A stretch of 64,000 nt of DNA from Enterobacter mori LMG 25706 (GCF_000211415.1 NZ_GL890780.1:470664-534663); one strand, 5' to 3'; counted from the first letter of the stretch, positions 48,621-59,896 are shown. Made by a program: numbers and translations. The notes: generated by a model not told the origin, from the letters alone.

Positions 48621-49682
48621 ATGAAAAATATCTACCTCGCCATGATCGTGATTTGTTGTATGTTTTCGTCCTCTGCATGGGCACTAAATTGCTATAAAGA
48701 TAGTTCTGGCGGTGCAAGCCTGGTCACGACAACACTTCCGGCTTTCACCGTACCGGCCAATGCGCCGCCTGGGCAGAAAATCTGGGAAAGCGGCGATTTG
48801 CTCGTGACTGTGTATTGCGATAGCGCTACGCGCGATCACACTAAACCAGTCGACCAGGATCCCTGGAGTGAAAACATTTATGCCTATATCCTGGACAGCT
48901 TTCATAACACCGATAGCCTGATGACCAACAACCCTTACCTGGCGTTTGGTGTGACCTATAACGGTGTTGACCATGATATTCCTGATATCAAAATTGATAC
49001 CGGCGCCTGTCTTGACCGGAGCGATGACCAGTGGCACAAATATAGCGAAGCGGCCTGCAATGGCACCACCATTCAGAAATGTGTCACTTTTACCGTGCGT
49101 TTTCGACTCTATGTGAAGTTAAAAGCGGTACCAAAAGAGCAGTTTGACTTCACTTTTCCTTCGGTTACCGTACTTACCTTTGATGGTGTCGGAGGGATAA
49201 ATGTCATGCCCAGTGCAAAAAACCTGCATTACGATATTACCGGGCTTTCAAATATTCATTTCCTGGACTGCGGTGTAGATATTCGAATCTACCCTGAAAA
49301 CCAGATCGTGGACTTTGGGCAGTTTACGGAGAGCGCGGTTAGCACCAGAGCGCTCACTTCACCGTTTAGCATATCGACAATCCGGGATGCGACTGCAGGC
49401 TGCTCAGAACAATTTGACGTAACGACCAGCTTTTATACTACCGATACACTCTATGATGATACGCATCTGGACATGGGAAATGGTTTACTCATGCGCCTCA
49501 TTGATAAAACCAACGGCGATGTGACCTACAATCAGTATCTTCCTTTTGCAACCTATCACCCAGATGATACGGAGAGCACCCTCACGCATGACTACACGGC
49601 TGAACTCACTCGCAAACCCGGGGAAGCCGTTGCTGTCGGGCCATTCAGCAAAGACATTATTGTAAAAGTTAACTACCAGTAG
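48621..49682 (+). CDS. yqiI: Fimbrial tip adhesin (YqiI-like)
   Basis: The 353-aa secreted protein has a signal peptide (to about SSAWA), a variable N-terminal lectin-like domain with several Cys pairs (about 22-205), and a C-terminal pilin domain (about 215-353) ending in IIVKVNYQ with a near-terminal Tyr. This two-domain layout is that of FimH-type tip adhesins. The receptor is unknown. It is the last gene of the operon, followed by a bidirectional terminator. Confidence 0.87.
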   Translation: MKNIYLAMIVICCMFSSSAWALNCYKDSSGGASLVTTTLPAFTVPANAPPGQKIWESGDLLVTVYCDSATRDHTKPVDQDPWSENIYAYILDSFHNTDSLMTNNPYLAFGVTYNGVDHDIPDIKIDTGACLDRSDDQWHKYSEAACNGTTIQKCVTFTVRFRLYVKLKAVPKEQFDFTFPSVTVLTFDGVGGINVMPSAKNLHYDITGLSNIHFLDCGVDIRIYPENQIVDFGQFTESAVSTRALTSPFSISTIRDATAGCSEQFDVTTSFYTTDTLYDDTHLDMGNGLLMRLIDKTNGDVTYNQYLPFATYHPDDTESTLTHDYTAELTRKPGEAVAVGPFSKDIIVKVNYQ

Positions 49683-49700
49683 CCACACCAGCCAGAAACA

Positions 49701-49726
49701 AAAAAGCCGGGTTTCCCCGGCTTTTT
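49701..49726. terminator. Bidirectional terminator between the fimbrial operon and ribB
   Basis: An 11-bp stem AAAAAGCCGGG/CCCGGCTTTTT has a TTTC tetraloop. Both flanks give T tracts. It sits in the 57-bp gap between convergent units. Confidence 0.93.
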
Positions 49727-49739
49727 CACATCAGCAATC

Positions 49740-50393
49740 TCAGCTGGCTTTGCGCTCGTGCGCCTGACGATACTCGACCAGATCTTCAATCGTCACCACC
49801 GGCATATTGTGCAGACGCGCAAAGGTGATGCACTCCGGCGCGCGCGCCATGGTGCCATCATCGTTGGTCAGTTCACACAGCACACCCGCAGGTTTGAAGC
49901 CTGCCAGGGTCACCAGGTCGATAGTCGCTTCGGTGTGACCGCCGCGGGTCAAAACGCCGCCCGCCTGCGCACGCAGTGGGAAGACGTGGCCTGGACGATG
50001 CAGATCGGATGGCTTCGCACCGTCTGCAATCGCTGCACGTACGGTGGTCAGACGGTCAGCCGCAGACACACCGGTGGTCACGCCATGCGCCGCTTCAATG
50101 GTCACGGTAAAACCGGTACCAAAGGCGCTGGTGTTGTTTTCGACCATCATCGGCAGCTCGAGCTGCTTACGACGATCTTCGGTAATACACAGGCATACGA
50201 TGCCGCTGCCATGACGGATGGTCAGCGCCATCTGTTCAACGGTCATGTTTTCGGCGGCGAAAATCATGTCGCCTTCGTTTTCACGGTTTTCATCGTCAAG
50301 CACCATCACACCGCGGCCTTCGCGCAGTGCATCCAGTGCATGTTCAACACGTTGAGTTGAAGTGCCAAAAGAGGAAAGTAGCGTCTGATTCAT
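49740..50393 (-). CDS. ribB: RibB, 3,4-dihydroxy-2-butanone-4-phosphate synthase
   Basis: The 217-aa RibB converts ribulose 5-phosphate to the four-carbon unit of riboflavin. The acidic metal-binding loop [16 protein letters not shown] and the [11 protein letters not shown] motif are present. An FMN riboswitch precedes it, so flavin feedback control is expected. In E. coli ribB follows zupT; here the fimbrial operon intervenes. Confidence 0.97.
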   Translation of the reverse strand: MNQTLLSSFGTSTQRVEHALDALREGRGVMVLDDENRENEGDMIFAAENMTVEQMALTIRHGSGIVCLCITEDRRKQLELPMMVENNTSAFGTGFTVTIEAAHGVTTGVSAADRLTTVRAAIADGAKPSDLHRPGHVFPLRAQAGGVLTRGGHTEATIDLVTLAGFKPAGVLCELTNDDGTMARAPECITFARLHNMPVVTIEDLVEYRQAHERKAS

Positions 50394-50475
50394 GGTAAAA
50401 AAACCTCATTAACATTATGGTTACCAGAATCAGGGCAGTCTTAGGAGCGCCGTATAAGCGGCAAAAAGATAACGT

Positions 50476-50494
50476 GAGCGGGCCCATGCCCGAC
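50476..50494 (-). terminator. Possible expression-platform hairpin between FMN aptamer and ribB
   Basis: CGGGC-N4-GCCCG lies between the FMN aptamer and the ribB start. In E. coli this region holds the switching terminator or ribosome-site sequestrator. The exact alternative pairing was not worked out. Confidence 0.45.
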
Positions 50495-50506
50495 TGGATC
50501 GTTACT

Positions 50507-50647
50507 CTCTCCCATCCGGACTCTAACCGTCGGCCCCGGAATTACACCGGATCTGCTGACCTTTGAGTATTTACCCAAAGCGCTCGCGGGCTTTCAGCGT
50601 TAAGCTGATTTACCGCCGGTGGGGAATTTCGCCCCGCCCTGAGAATA
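50507..50647 (-). ncRNA. FMN riboswitch (RFN element) in the ribB leader
   Basis: On the minus strand the RFN blocks appear in order: CTCAGGGCGGGGCGAAATTC, CCCACCGGCGGTAAA, AGCCCGCGAGCG, GGTCAGCAGATCCGGTG, and CCGACGGTTAGAGTCCGGATG followed by a GAGAGA tail. FMN binding is known to reduce ribB expression through this element. The open frame at 50542-50724 lies inside it and is not a gene. Confidence 0.97.
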
Positions 50648-50771
50648 AGCGAGATAACTATAACGCTATTGATTAACCTGGGCAATGCATAAGCTTCAAA
50701 CAAATCTGCTTTATCCTGGAGCATGACGCGCTACAATGTTCATCAACACCGTTTTATCAAGGGAAGCCACT

Positions 50772-51068
50772 ATGATTGACCCGAAGAAAATTGAGCAAAT
50801 TGCGCGTCAGGTTCACGAGTCCATGCCAAAAGGCATTCGTGAATTTGGTGATGATGTTGAGAAGAAAATCCGCCAGACGCTGCAGGCGCAGTTAGTTCGC
50901 CTTGATTTAGTGAGCCGCGAAGAATTCGACGTGCAGACGCAGGTTCTGCTGCGCACCCGCGAAAAGCTGGCGCTGCTGGAACAGCGTTTGACCGAGCTGG
51001 AAAACCGCAATATCCCGGAAGAAGTGAAGCCGGCACCGGCGATTCCGCCGGTGGATGACCAGGAGTAA
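50772..51068 (+). CDS. ubiK: UbiK (YqiC), ubiquinone biosynthesis accessory factor
   Basis: The 98-aa protein matches E. coli UbiK (96 aa), a trimeric coiled-coil BMFP family protein that binds UbiJ and membranes and supports aerobic ubiquinone synthesis. The ATG at 50772 gives the conserved [21 protein letters not shown] start. The frame's earlier ATG at 50736 is not conserved. Residues 50-80 form the coiled coil. The C-terminal tail is Pro-rich and differs from E. coli. Confidence 0.95.
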   Translation: MIDPKKIEQIARQVHESMPKGIREFGDDVEKKIRQTLQAQLVRLDLVSREEFDVQTQVLLRTREKLALLEQRLTELENRNIPEEVKPAPAIPPVDDQE

Positions 51069-51069
51069 G

Positions 51070-51115
51070 TGCGGCCTGATGCCCTCACCCCAGCCCTCTC
51101 CCACAGGGAGAGGGT
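51070..51115. repeat. Dispersed GGGAGAGGG hairpin repeat, copy 6
   Basis: The arms CCCTCTCCC (51094-51102) and GGGAGAGGG (51106-51114) flank ACA, with the same GCGGCCTGATGCCCTCACC leader as copy 5. It begins 2 bp after the ubiK stop. Confidence 0.87.
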
Positions 51116-51120
51116 GAAAA

Positions 51121-51146
51121 AAAAACGGGCCAAATGGCCCGTTTTT
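51121..51146. terminator. Bidirectional terminator between ubiK and hldE
   Basis: An 11-bp stem AAAAACGGGCC/GGCCCGTTTTT has an AAAT loop. T tracts occur in both directions and it abuts the hldE stop. Confidence 0.92.
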
Positions 51147-52576
51147 TACTGACTGTCTTTCTGGATCTTCTTAATGATGTTGGTGGTTGAACACCCGTCC
51201 TCAAAGTTGAGCACCATCACTTCACCGCCGTTGGCCCAGACCTCTTCGCTCCCCGCGATTTGCTCAGGTTTGTAATCCCCGCCTTTCACCAGCAGATCTG
51301 GCAGAATACCTGCAATCAGGCGCTGCGGCGTGTCCTCTTCAAACGACACCACCCAGTCCACGGCTTCCAGCGCGCCGAGCACGATCATACGCTGCTCCAG
51401 CGGGTTCACCGGACGCGTTTCACCCTTCAGGCGTTTCGTCGACGCATCGCTGTTGACCGCCACAATCAGGCGATCGCCCAGCTTGCGTGCATTCGCCAGA
51501 TACGAAACGTGGCCCGCGTGCAGGATGTCGAACACGCCGTTGGTCATCACCACTTTTTCACCACGCTTACGCGCCGCGGCAACGGCCACCTTCAGCTCAT
51601 CTTCACTCATGACGCCAAAACCGGTATCGGCACGACCGCGCACGGCGTTTTCCAGCTCGATAGGCGAAACGGTAGACGTCCCGAGCTTACCGACCACCAC
51701 GCCCGCCGCCGCGTTCGCAAAGTAGCACGCTTCTTCGAGGGAATTACCCGCCGCCAGCGTCGCCGCCAGGACACCAATCACCGTATCACCGGCACCGGTT
51801 ACGTCGTACACTTCTTGTGCCTGGGTTGGCATATGCAGCGGCGCTTTGCCCGGCTGCAGCAGCGTCATTCCCTGCTCGGAGCGGGTCACCAGCAGCGCGG
51901 ACAGCTCGAAATCTGCAATGATCTTCATGCCGCGCTCAACCAGCTCTTCCTCGGTTTTGCACTTGCCCGCCACCGCCTCAAACTCGGAGAGGTTTGGCGT
52001 CAGCAGCGTCGCGCCGCGATAACGCTCAAAATCGGTTCCTTTCGGGTCGATCAGCACCGGCACGTTGGCTTTACGCGCCAGCTTAATCATCGTCTGTACG
52101 CTTGCCAGCGCACCTTTCGCATAGTCGGACAGCACCAGCGCGCCAATATTGTCCAGCGCCTGGTTGATACGCTCGTGCAGCGGCTCAGGATCGACGCCCT
52201 CAAAACCTTCTTCAAAGTCGAGGCGGATCAGTTGCTGGTTGCGTGACAGCACGCGCAGCTTGGTGATGGTCGGGTGGGTCGGAACAGAAACGAAATCGCA
52301 CTTCACGTTCACGTCCGCCAGCGACTTGCTCAGCGCGCGCGCCGCATCGTCGATGCCGGTCAGGCCCACCAGACGCGAATGCGCGCCCAAAGAGGCAATG
52401 TTCATCGCCACGTTTGCCGCGCCGCCGGGACGCTCTTCAATGGTGTCGACCTTAACCACCGGTACCGGTGCTTCCGGAGAGATGCGGCTGGTCGGGCCGT
52501 ACCAGTAGCGATCCAGCATCACATCCCCAACAACCATTACCCCAGCACGTTCAAACTCTGGCAGTGTTACTTTCAT
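51146..52576 (-). CDS. hldE: HldE, bifunctional heptose-phosphate kinase / ADP-heptose synthase
   Basis: The 476-aa enzyme makes ADP-heptose for the LPS inner core. The N-terminal PfkB kinase domain (about 1-318) has GGAANVAMN and the catalytic TGAGDTVIG motif. The C-terminal nucleotidyltransferase (about 344-476) has [16 protein letters not shown] with the HxGH site. It begins 41 bp after glnE on the same strand, so the two are probably co-transcribed with ygiF, as in E. coli. Confidence 0.97.
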   Translation of the reverse strand: MKVTLPEFERAGVMVVGDVMLDRYWYGPTSRISPEAPVPVVKVDTIEERPGGAANVAMNIASLGAHSRLVGLTGIDDAARALSKSLADVNVKCDFVSVPTHPTITKLRVLSRNQQLIRLDFEEGFEGVDPEPLHERINQALDNIGALVLSDYAKGALASVQTMIKLARKANVPVLIDPKGTDFERYRGATLLTPNLSEFEAVAGKCKTEEELVERGMKIIADFELSALLVTRSEQGMTLLQPGKAPLHMPTQAQEVYDVTGAGDTVIGVLAATLAAGNSLEEACYFANAAAGVVVGKLGTSTVSPIELENAVRGRADTGFGVMSEDELKVAVAAARKRGEKVVMTNGVFDILHAGHVSYLANARKLGDRLIVAVNSDASTKRLKGETRPVNPLEQRMIVLGALEAVDWVVSFEEDTPQRLIAGILPDLLVKGGDYKPEQIAGSEEVWANGGEVMVLNFEDGCSTTNIIKKIQKDSQ

Positions 52577-52616
52577 TCCTGACTCCAGAAAGATTCACAA
52601 TTTGCGCGCGATAATA

Positions 52617-55472
52617 TCACACTTGATTTGTTACGCACGGTTCCACCAGCCACTTCTGCCAGCTGGCCGTTACCTGAGCGCGTTCAGCGATGAAACAGTC
52701 CAGCGCCACGTGCCCCGGCTGCTCCTGCAAGGCCAGGTGATGCAGCTCGTCGCGCAGCGTGGTGTAGGCGCGGGTTAAGGCCTGCGCCTCCTGCTCGTCC
52801 ATAATGTCGTTTTGCGCCAATAGTTCCAGAATGCGCACGTTATCCGACCAGCGCGTCAGCTTCGGCTTGTCGTGCGCGTGCAGCAGCACCAGATACTGGG
52901 TAATAAACTCAATATCGGTAATCCCGCCCTCATCGGCTTTAATATCAAAGCGATCGCGATGCTTATTGCCTAAGTGCGCACGCATTTTCTCGCGCATTTC
53001 GCGCACTTCGGTCTGCAACGTACTGCCGTCACGCGGGGTGGTCATGACCTCCTTGCGGATGACGTCAAACTGCGTTTTTAGCTGCGGATCGCCATACACC
53101 ACGCGTGCGCGCACCAGCGCCTGATGCTCCCACGTCCAGGCTTCATTCTTCTGGTAATCGGCGAAGGACTCCGTCGAAGTGACCAGCATGCCCGCCGCGC
53201 CGGACGGGCGCAGACGGGCATCCACTTCATACAAAATGCCCGACGAGGTGCGGGTGCTGAACAGGTGCATGATGCGCTGCGCCAGACGCAGGTAGAACTG
53301 GCGCCCGTCAATTTCACGCTCGCCGTCGGTCATCACGTCAACCGGGCAATCATGCAGGAAAATCAGATCGAGATCAGAACTGTATCCCAGCTCCCAGCCG
53401 CCAAGCTTACCGTAGCCCACCACCGCGAAGCCGCGACCCTCACGGTCGGCCAGGTGTTTCGGCTGGCCGTAGCGCGCCACCATCTGCATCCACGCCTGAT
53501 GCACCACCGCGTCGATTATCGCTTCCGCAAGCCAGGTTAAGTGATCGCTCACTTTCATCACCGGCAGCGTTCCGGCGATATCCGCCGCCGCCACGCGCAG
53601 CATCTGCGCCTGCTTAAACTGGCGCAGCGCCTCAAGCTGTTGCTCTTCATCTTCTTCCGGCACGCGCAGCAGATACTGTCGCAGCTCGTCGCGATAGGCA
53701 TCCGTCGCCGTGGGCTGATACAGCGTGTTCGGGTCGAGCAGTTCATCCAGCAGCAGCGGGTAACGTGCCAGCTTGTTCGCCACCATCGGCGACGCGGCAC
53801 AGAGGGAAATCAGATGCTTGAGCGCCCCCGGAAACTCGCTCAGGAGCTCCAGATAGGTGGTACGCGTGATAATCCCGCTCAGCAGCGGCATCATGCGCGA
53901 CAGCGGCACCGGCGCGTCCGCCCGCGAGCAGACCTCGCTCAGCAGGTGCGGCATCAGGTGATCCAGCACCTGACGACCGCGCGGGCCAATGGCGCGTTTG
54001 TTCAGCTCAAGACGGAAATCCGCGATTAGCGCCACCACGCGATGACGGGCATCGTCACTCAGGTGCGCCAGCACGGGGGTCGTGTCATCTTCCTGAAGCG
54101 CGTCCTGCCACAGCTCCCGCCAGTGCTCGGAAAGCGCATCGTCCTGCGACTCACTTTCGTCATCACCAATCAGGTCGTTAAAGATGCGGCGCACGCCTGC
54201 CATATGGGCGTCCAGCCGTTCGGTCAGCGTCGACCAGTCTTCCACGCGCATGCCCCAGGCCAGACGCGCCCGGTTCAGGTCGTCGCCCGGCAGAGTCTGG
54301 GTCTGTTCGTCGTTGATGCTTTGCAGCAGATTTTCCAGACGGCGCAGGAACAGATAGGCCTCGCGCAGGGTTTTCGCGTCGCCTTCCGGCAGCAGGTGCA
54401 GCTGCTCGATGGCGCTCAGCGTCGGCAACAGCGAGCGGGACTGGAGCGATGGCTCGCGCCCGCCGCGAATAAGCTGGAAGACCTGCACGATAAATTCAAT
54501 TTCGCGAATGCCACCCGCGCCGAGCTTGATGTTGTCCTTCAGACCGCGACGGCGCACCTCACGGGCGATCATCCCTTTCATATTACGCAGGGACTGGATC
54601 ACGCTGAAGTCGATATAGCGACGGAACACGAACGGGCGCAGCATGGCGCGCAGCTCGTTGGCGTAAGCGTCGTCGCTGTCGCCCATGATCCGCGCTTTGA
54701 CCATCGCATAGCGCTCCCAGTCGCGCCCCTGCTCCTGGTAGTAATCTTCCAGCGCGGCAAAGCTCAGCACCAGCGGGCCGCTGTCGCCAAACGGACGCAG
54801 ACGCATGTCCACGCGGTAGACAAAACCGTCCTGCGTGGGCTGGTCCAGCGCCTTAATCAGACGCTGGCCGAGACGGGTAAAGAACTGGGCGTTGTCCAGT
54901 TCGCGACGGCCGCCGCGCGTGGAGCCATTCTCGGGCCAGGCAAAAATCAGGTCGATGTCGGAGGAGAAGTTCAGCTCGCAGCCGCCGAGCTTGCCCATTC
55001 CCAAAATCAACAGCGGCTGAGGAACCCCTTCCTCGCTACATGGCGTACCCCACTCTTTACAGCAGGCGGCGTAGAGCCAGTCGCGCGCGGCGACAATCAG
55101 CGTTTGCGCCAGCTCGCTTAGCTGCTGCAAGGTGCTCTCTTCGCTTACCAGCTCCAGCGACTGCGCCCAGGCGATACGCACCATGACCCGACGTCGGAAC
55201 TGGCGCAGCACGCGCATCAGCGTCGCTTCATCCGCTACGTCTTCGAGTGTGGTTTGCAGCCAGCCAGCATAATGCCGCCACTCGTCCGCCTGTGGCGGTG
55301 CGTTCTCAAGCTCTGCCAGCCAGTCCGGGTTGGCGGCGATACTTTCCTGCACAAAATCACTGAAGGCGAGCACGCTCTTTGCCTGCTCGCTTAACGATGA
55401 GGCCGGTAATGACTCGGGCAGACGTTCGCAAACGGTCTGCCACTGCTGCTGTAATTGCGAAGAAAGCGGCAT
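52617..55472 (-). CDS. glnE: GlnE, glutamine synthetase adenylyltransferase/deadenylase
   Basis: The 951-aa GlnE modifies and demodifies glutamine synthetase according to PII and glutamine. Two nucleotidyltransferase domains are present: N-terminal deadenylylation ([20 protein letters not shown]) and C-terminal adenylylation ([20 protein letters not shown]), each with the DxD pair, plus helical linkers. The length is that of the family. It lies 21 bp after ygiF. Confidence 0.97.
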   Translation of the reverse strand: MPLSSQLQQQWQTVCERLPESLPASSLSEQAKSVLAFSDFVQESIAANPDWLAELENAPPQADEWRHYAGWLQTTLEDVADEATLMRVLRQFRRRVMVRIAWAQSLELVSEESTLQQLSELAQTLIVAARDWLYAACCKEWGTPCSEEGVPQPLLILGMGKLGGCELNFSSDIDLIFAWPENGSTRGGRRELDNAQFFTRLGQRLIKALDQPTQDGFVYRVDMRLRPFGDSGPLVLSFAALEDYYQEQGRDWERYAMVKARIMGDSDDAYANELRAMLRPFVFRRYIDFSVIQSLRNMKGMIAREVRRRGLKDNIKLGAGGIREIEFIVQVFQLIRGGREPSLQSRSLLPTLSAIEQLHLLPEGDAKTLREAYLFLRRLENLLQSINDEQTQTLPGDDLNRARLAWGMRVEDWSTLTERLDAHMAGVRRIFNDLIGDDESESQDDALSEHWRELWQDALQEDDTTPVLAHLSDDARHRVVALIADFRLELNKRAIGPRGRQVLDHLMPHLLSEVCSRADAPVPLSRMMPLLSGIITRTTYLELLSEFPGALKHLISLCAASPMVANKLARYPLLLDELLDPNTLYQPTATDAYRDELRQYLLRVPEEDEEQQLEALRQFKQAQMLRVAAADIAGTLPVMKVSDHLTWLAEAIIDAVVHQAWMQMVARYGQPKHLADREGRGFAVVGYGKLGGWELGYSSDLDLIFLHDCPVDVMTDGEREIDGRQFYLRLAQRIMHLFSTRTSSGILYEVDARLRPSGAAGMLVTSTESFADYQKNEAWTWEHQALVRARVVYGDPQLKTQFDVIRKEVMTTPRDGSTLQTEVREMREKMRAHLGNKHRDRFDIKADEGGITDIEFITQYLVLLHAHDKPKLTRWSDNVRILELLAQNDIMDEQEAQALTRAYTTLRDELHHLALQEQPGHVALDCFIAERAQVTASWQKWLVEPCVTNQV

Positions 55473-55493
55473 TATTGGGGTTCCTTGCCAGAG

Positions 55494-56795
55494 TTAACGT
55501 TTTCCGCTGTGCAGCCAGAACGGCTCCTGCGAAATGGCCTCGTTACGGAAATGCTCAATCTCAATATGCTGGCGGGTTTCAATGGCGTGTTTCAGCCCCT
55601 GCCAGTTTTCCAGCCAGGCCTGCGCCTTCACGCCGTCATAGGCACCGGACAGCAGCACCATGCTGTCGATATTACGCGAAAGGCGGGGAAGCTGATCGCC
55701 ATACTGATCGCCCAGCGGATAGGCAAACGTGGTCTTCAGTTCAGCGGCATGGCGGGAAAGATGAATATCCGCGAAACGTTTGAAGTTTTCCGCGATTTTG
55801 GTTTGCGCTTTTGCATCCAGGAAAGTACGCCAGCCTCGCGTCACCAGAAACTCGGTCAGCGCCAGTTTTGCCGTGGCGGTTTGCGGGCTGTAGATCGCCG
55901 TTTGCGCGGATACGTCCGAGAGCATCAGCGCTTCGGTTTGCGTCAGCAGATCGCGTAAGTGAGCACTTGCTTTGCGAGGAACGATACCGCCGAACAACGC
56001 AAGGGTATGACGCACCAGGGCAATAGCCGCCAGCACGTGGGATTTCGCGTTTTTCACATTACGCACCCACAGCTCTTCGTGGTACTGCCACTGGGAAAGC
56101 GCCAGCTCCAGCGCGGCTTCCAGACCCTGTTCTACGCTGGCTTTCGGCGCAACGTGCAAAATGGTCGTCTCTTTCAGCACGCGCGGCGCATTCCCCGCCG
56201 CCAGGTGGTAGCCGCGCGCAGCTTTGCTCAGGCTTCCCTGACGCAGTCCAGACTGGTTCACCAGCTTGCGCGCCAGCTTCAGCACGTCATTGGCGTCACC
56301 TTCCAGCAGTTCAAGCTCCAGTTCGCAAATCGGTTCCTGGAACGCCCCCGCCTTCACCTCGCCCAGATCGAGGGCGATTTCAATGCGGCTTTTGCCTTCC
56401 GTCACCAGCCATTTCTCGCGCCAGAAATCGGTGCTGAACAGCGGCTGTACTTCTGCGGATAAGGTTGCCGGGAGTTTGCCTTCCGGCCAGACCTCAGCCG
56501 GAAAACGTTCAAGCTCAAGTTCTGGCTTACTGATGTCGATATTATATTCCGGGCGCTGGTGCAAACCGCCCACCACGCGACCGGCAATTTTCATCGTCAT
56601 CTCGTAGCGCCCGCTCGCGCCACGGATGCGCAGGCCCATATCGTGACGACGCAGCCAGTTATCCGGCGTTTCGTAATAGATATTAAGCAGTTGTACCGGT
56701 TCATGGTGTTCGCCGGAAAGCGTGTGCAGATGCTGACGGAGTGCGTCAACGCTGTCTTTTTCGACGATAAACTTTAATTCGATTTCTTGTGCCAT
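55494..56795 (-). CDS. ygiF: YgiF, inorganic triphosphatase (CYTH-CHAD)
   Basis: The 433-aa protein has an N-terminal CYTH domain (EIELKF motif at residues 4-9; about 1-200) that hydrolyses inorganic tripolyphosphate, and a C-terminal helical CHAD domain (about 218-425) that binds polyphosphate. AAGG precedes the ATG. It heads the ygiF-glnE-hldE unit and is divergent from ygiM. Confidence 0.95.
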   Translation of the reverse strand: MAQEIELKFIVEKDSVDALRQHLHTLSGEHHEPVQLLNIYYETPDNWLRRHDMGLRIRGASGRYEMTMKIAGRVVGGLHQRPEYNIDISKPELELERFPAEVWPEGKLPATLSAEVQPLFSTDFWREKWLVTEGKSRIEIALDLGEVKAGAFQEPICELELELLEGDANDVLKLARKLVNQSGLRQGSLSKAARGYHLAAGNAPRVLKETTILHVAPKASVEQGLEAALELALSQWQYHEELWVRNVKNAKSHVLAAIALVRHTLALFGGIVPRKASAHLRDLLTQTEALMLSDVSAQTAIYSPQTATAKLALTEFLVTRGWRTFLDAKAQTKIAENFKRFADIHLSRHAAELKTTFAYPLGDQYGDQLPRLSRNIDSMVLLSGAYDGVKAQAWLENWQGLKHAIETRQHIEIEHFRNEAISQEPFWLHSGKR

Positions 56796-57032
56796 AGCCT
56801 TGTACTTTTGCCTGCGTCACAGACGCGTCGATGAAGGCGAACTTCCTCGCCATTTGTTTGTCAGTACATAGTATTTTGCGCCAAATTACCACGCAATGAG
56901 CAATTTGACGGGCGTAAAAGTTTGAAGAGGTGGAAATCACGACACAGATGATTCCGATTGATGACGAATCCTTTGCGTAGAGACACTGATACCACTACTA
57001 TCGTTCCACTATTTATGAAAATAACGACTGAT

Positions 57033-57653
57033 ATGCTTAAATTACGCCTGATTGGACTTACTTTACTCGCTTTTAGCGCCGCAACCGCGGTCCACGCTGA
57101 AGAGAAGCGTTACGTTTCTGATGAACTGAACACCTGGGTACGCAGTGGCCCTGGGGACAATTATCGCCTCGTGGGCACGGTAAATGCCGGCGAGGAAGTG
57201 GTTCTGTTACAAACCAATGCAGACACCAACTACGGTCAGGTACGCGACAGCTCCGGTCGCACCTCCTGGATCCCGCTGAAAGAGCTGAGCAACGTGCCAA
57301 GCCTGCGCACCCGCGTGCCGGACCTGGAAAACCAGGTGAAAACCCTGACCGATAAGCTGACCAACATCGATAACACCTGGAACCAGCGCACGGCAGAAAT
57401 GCAGCAGAAAGTGGCCCAGAGCGATGGTGTGATAAACGGTTTGAAGGAAGAGAACCAGAAGCTGAAAAACGAGCTGATTGTCGCGCAGAAGAAAGTGAAT
57501 GCCGCCAACCTGCAGCTTGATGATAAACAGCGCACCATCATCATGCAGTGGTTCATGTATGGCGGCGGCGTGCTGGGCGTCGGTCTGGTGCTGGGTCTGG
57601 TGCTGCCAATGCTGATCCCAAGCCGTAAGCGCAAAGACCGCTGGATGAACTAA
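57033..57653 (+). CDS. ygiM: YgiM, SH3b-domain inner-membrane protein
   Basis: The ATG at 57033 gives 206 aa, as in E. coli YgiM, with a signal peptide (to about VHA), an SH3b domain (about 25-95), a coiled coil (about 100-165) and a C-terminal membrane helix (about 170-193) ending in a basic tail. The frame extends to 56958 but the extra residues precede the signal peptide. Neither start has a clear ribosome site. Its function is unknown; SH3b suggests peptidoglycan contact. Confidence 0.92.
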   Translation: MLKLRLIGLTLLAFSAATAVHAEEKRYVSDELNTWVRSGPGDNYRLVGTVNAGEEVVLLQTNADTNYGQVRDSSGRTSWIPLKELSNVPSLRTRVPDLENQVKTLTDKLTNIDNTWNQRTAEMQQKVAQSDGVINGLKEENQKLKNELIVAQKKVNAANLQLDDKQRTIIMQWFMYGGGVLGVGLVLGLVLPMLIPSRKRKDRWMN

Positions 57654-57713
57654 CTCGTCTTCTCTGCCACACTTACGTATTATCTTGCGAAAAGAGAAAA
57701 CGGGAGCGTTGGT

Positions 57714-58955
57714 GTGAAGAGTTATCTGGTCGGTGGTGCGGTACGTGATGCGTTGTTAGGTCTGCCGGTCAAAGATAAAGACTGGGTGGTGGTGGGTGCC
57801 ACCCCCGAAGAGATGCTCGACGCGGGCTACCAGCAGGTAGGCCGCGATTTTCCCGTTTTTCTTCATCCTAAAAGCCGTGAAGAGTACGCCCTGGCGCGTA
57901 CCGAACGAAAATCCGGCTCTGGCTATACCGGTTTTACCTGCTACGCCGCCCCGGATGTGACGCTGGAGCAGGATCTGCTGCGCCGCGATCTCACCATCAA
58001 CGCCCTTGCGCAGGACGAGCACGGCCAGATCATTGATGCCTACGGCGGTCAGGACGATCTGCGCGACCGTCTTTTACGTCACGTTTCCCCGGCTTTTTCT
58101 GAAGATCCGCTCCGTGTGCTGCGCGTAGCGCGTTTCGCCGCGCGTTATGCGCATCTCAGTTTCCGTATCGCTGATGAAACCATGGCGCTGATGACCGCGA
58201 TGACCGAAGCGGGCGAACTGGAACACCTGACGCCAGAACGCGTCTGGAAAGAGACGGAAAACGCCCTCACGACCCGCAACCCGCAGGTCTTTTTCCAGGT
58301 GCTGCGCGACTGTGGCGCGCTGAAAGTGCTGTTCCCGGAAATCGACGTGCTGTTTGGCGTCCCCGCCCCGGCGAAATGGCACCCGGAAATTGATACCGGT
58401 ATTCATACCCTGATGACGCTCAGCATGGCCGCCATGCTCAGCCCGGACGTGGACGTGCGTTTTTCCACTCTGTGCCACGATCTCGGCAAAGGGTTAACGC
58501 CGAAGGAGTTCTGGCCGCGCCATCACGGACACGGTCCGGCAGGCGTGAAGCTGGTCGACGGCATTTGCCAGCGGCTGCGCGTGCCAAATGAGATCCGCGA
58601 CCTGGCAAAACTGGTGGCAGAGTTCCACGATCTCATCCATACCTTCCCGATCCTGAAACCGGCCACCATCGTTAAGCTGTTCGATAATATCGACGCCTGG
58701 CGTAAACCCCAGCGCGTGGAGCAGATCGCCCTGACCAGCGAAGCCGACGTGCGCGGTCGCACCGGGTTTGAGGCATGCGATTACCCACAAGGCCGTTTGC
58801 TGCGCGAAGCCTGGGACGTGGCGAAAGCCGTCCCCACGAAAGATGTTGTTGAAGCAGGATTCAAAGGACCGGAAATTCGGGAAGAGTTGACGAAACGCAG
58901 GACAGAAGCCGTTGCGGCATGGAAGGAAAAGCGTTGCCCTCAGCCAAAAGACTGA
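57714..58955 (+). CDS. cca: Cca, tRNA CCA-adding nucleotidyltransferase
   Basis: Cca (413 aa) adds or repairs the 3'-CCA end of tRNAs. The start is GTG, with GGGAG eight bases upstream, as expected. The N-terminal motif GGAVRDALL, the catalytic DKDWVVVG and RRDLTINAL motifs, and the HD phosphohydrolase domain (LCHDLGKG, about 255) are present. A hairpin at 58936-58959 overlaps the stop but has no T tract. Confidence 0.97.
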   Translation: MKSYLVGGAVRDALLGLPVKDKDWVVVGATPEEMLDAGYQQVGRDFPVFLHPKSREEYALARTERKSGSGYTGFTCYAAPDVTLEQDLLRRDLTINALAQDEHGQIIDAYGGQDDLRDRLLRHVSPAFSEDPLRVLRVARFAARYAHLSFRIADETMALMTAMTEAGELEHLTPERVWKETENALTTRNPQVFFQVLRDCGALKVLFPEIDVLFGVPAPAKWHPEIDTGIHTLMTLSMAAMLSPDVDVRFSTLCHDLGKGLTPKEFWPRHHGHGPAGVKLVDGICQRLRVPNEIRDLAKLVAEFHDLIHTFPILKPATIVKLFDNIDAWRKPQRVEQIALTSEADVRGRTGFEACDYPQGRLLREAWDVAKAVPTKDVVEAGFKGPEIREELTKRRTEAVAAWKEKRCPQPKD

Positions 58956-58968
58956 GGGCCGTTGGTCA

Positions 58969-59790
58969 TCAGAAGAAGACCACGTACACCGCAGCCGCGA
59001 CGATAAAGCGGTAGATCGCGAACGGAATGAACGAGATACGCTTGATCAGCTGCAGGAAGGTTTTGATGGCGATCAGCGCCACGATGAAGGCGGTGATGAA
59101 GCCCACGGCGAACATCGGAATGTCGCCAGCCGTCAGGAAGTGATAGCTCTTATAGACGTCGAGTACGGTGGCGCCCATCATCATCGGCACCGCCAGCAGG
59201 AATGAAAATTCCGACGCGGCATAACGGCTCACCCCCATCAGCATGCCACCAGAAATGGTCGCCCCTGAACGCGAGAAGCCCGGCCACAGCGCCAGACACT
59301 GGAAGCAACCAATGATAAACGCCTGACGGTAGGTCATATCATCCAGACCTTCCGCACGCGGGGTTTTAGGTTTCAGCACTTCTGCTGCAATCAGCAGGAA
59401 ACCGCCGACCACCAGCGCATACATCACGTTAATCGGGTTAAACAGCGATTTGATGGTGTCGTGGAATACCAGCCCCAGCACGACCGCAGGGACCATGCCG
59501 AGCAGAATGTGAATCAGCGTCAGACGGCCCTTGCCTTCCCCTTCACGCTGCGGCAAACGTCCAAAGTGAATGCCGATCAGGCCAAACAGACGACGCCAGA
59601 ACATCACCACAACCGCCAGAATAGAACCCAGCTGAATCACCACTTCGAACGTCTTTGCGGTATCGCCCTCAAAGCCCAGCAGGTGGCCGACGATAATCAT
59701 ATGGCCCGTACTGGAAACCGGCAAAAACTCCGTCAATCCTTCGACCACACCCAGTATTGCCGCCACCAGCAGCGAGTGCATATCGCTCAT
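58969..59790 (-). CDS. uppP: UppP (BacA), undecaprenyl-diphosphatase
   Basis: The 273-aa inner-membrane enzyme dephosphorylates undecaprenyl diphosphate to recycle the peptidoglycan lipid carrier; overproduction gives bacitracin resistance. The catalytic motifs [15 protein letters not shown] (about 17-31) and [10 protein letters not shown] (about 171-180) are present within eight helices. It is convergent with cca. Confidence 0.97.
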   Translation of the reverse strand: MSDMHSLLVAAILGVVEGLTEFLPVSSTGHMIIVGHLLGFEGDTAKTFEVVIQLGSILAVVVMFWRRLFGLIGIHFGRLPQREGEGKGRLTLIHILLGMVPAVVLGLVFHDTIKSLFNPINVMYALVVGGFLLIAAEVLKPKTPRAEGLDDMTYRQAFIIGCFQCLALWPGFSRSGATISGGMLMGVSRYAASEFSFLLAVPMMMGATVLDVYKSYHFLTAGDIPMFAVGFITAFIVALIAIKTFLQLIKRISFIPFAIYRFIVAAAVYVVFF

Positions 59791-59896
59791 CTATAAACCC
59801 CTAAAAAGATATAAAAAAACGGTGTCCCACGTGGACAACCGTGAAAGATACAGCTTTATGACCGGTATAACCTAAAATGGTTTAGCGATTATGACG

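Noticed and set aside
50542-50724. 60-aa open frame upstream of ribB
   Set aside because: It lies inside the FMN riboswitch, whose conserved bases explain the sequence.
54042-55121. 359-aa open frame opposite glnE
   Set aside because: It is antisense to glnE and has shadow-type composition.
58936-58959. GCCCTCAG/CTGAGGGC hairpin at the end of cca as a terminator
   Set aside because: It overlaps the stop codon and lacks a T tract in either direction, so I did not call it a terminator.
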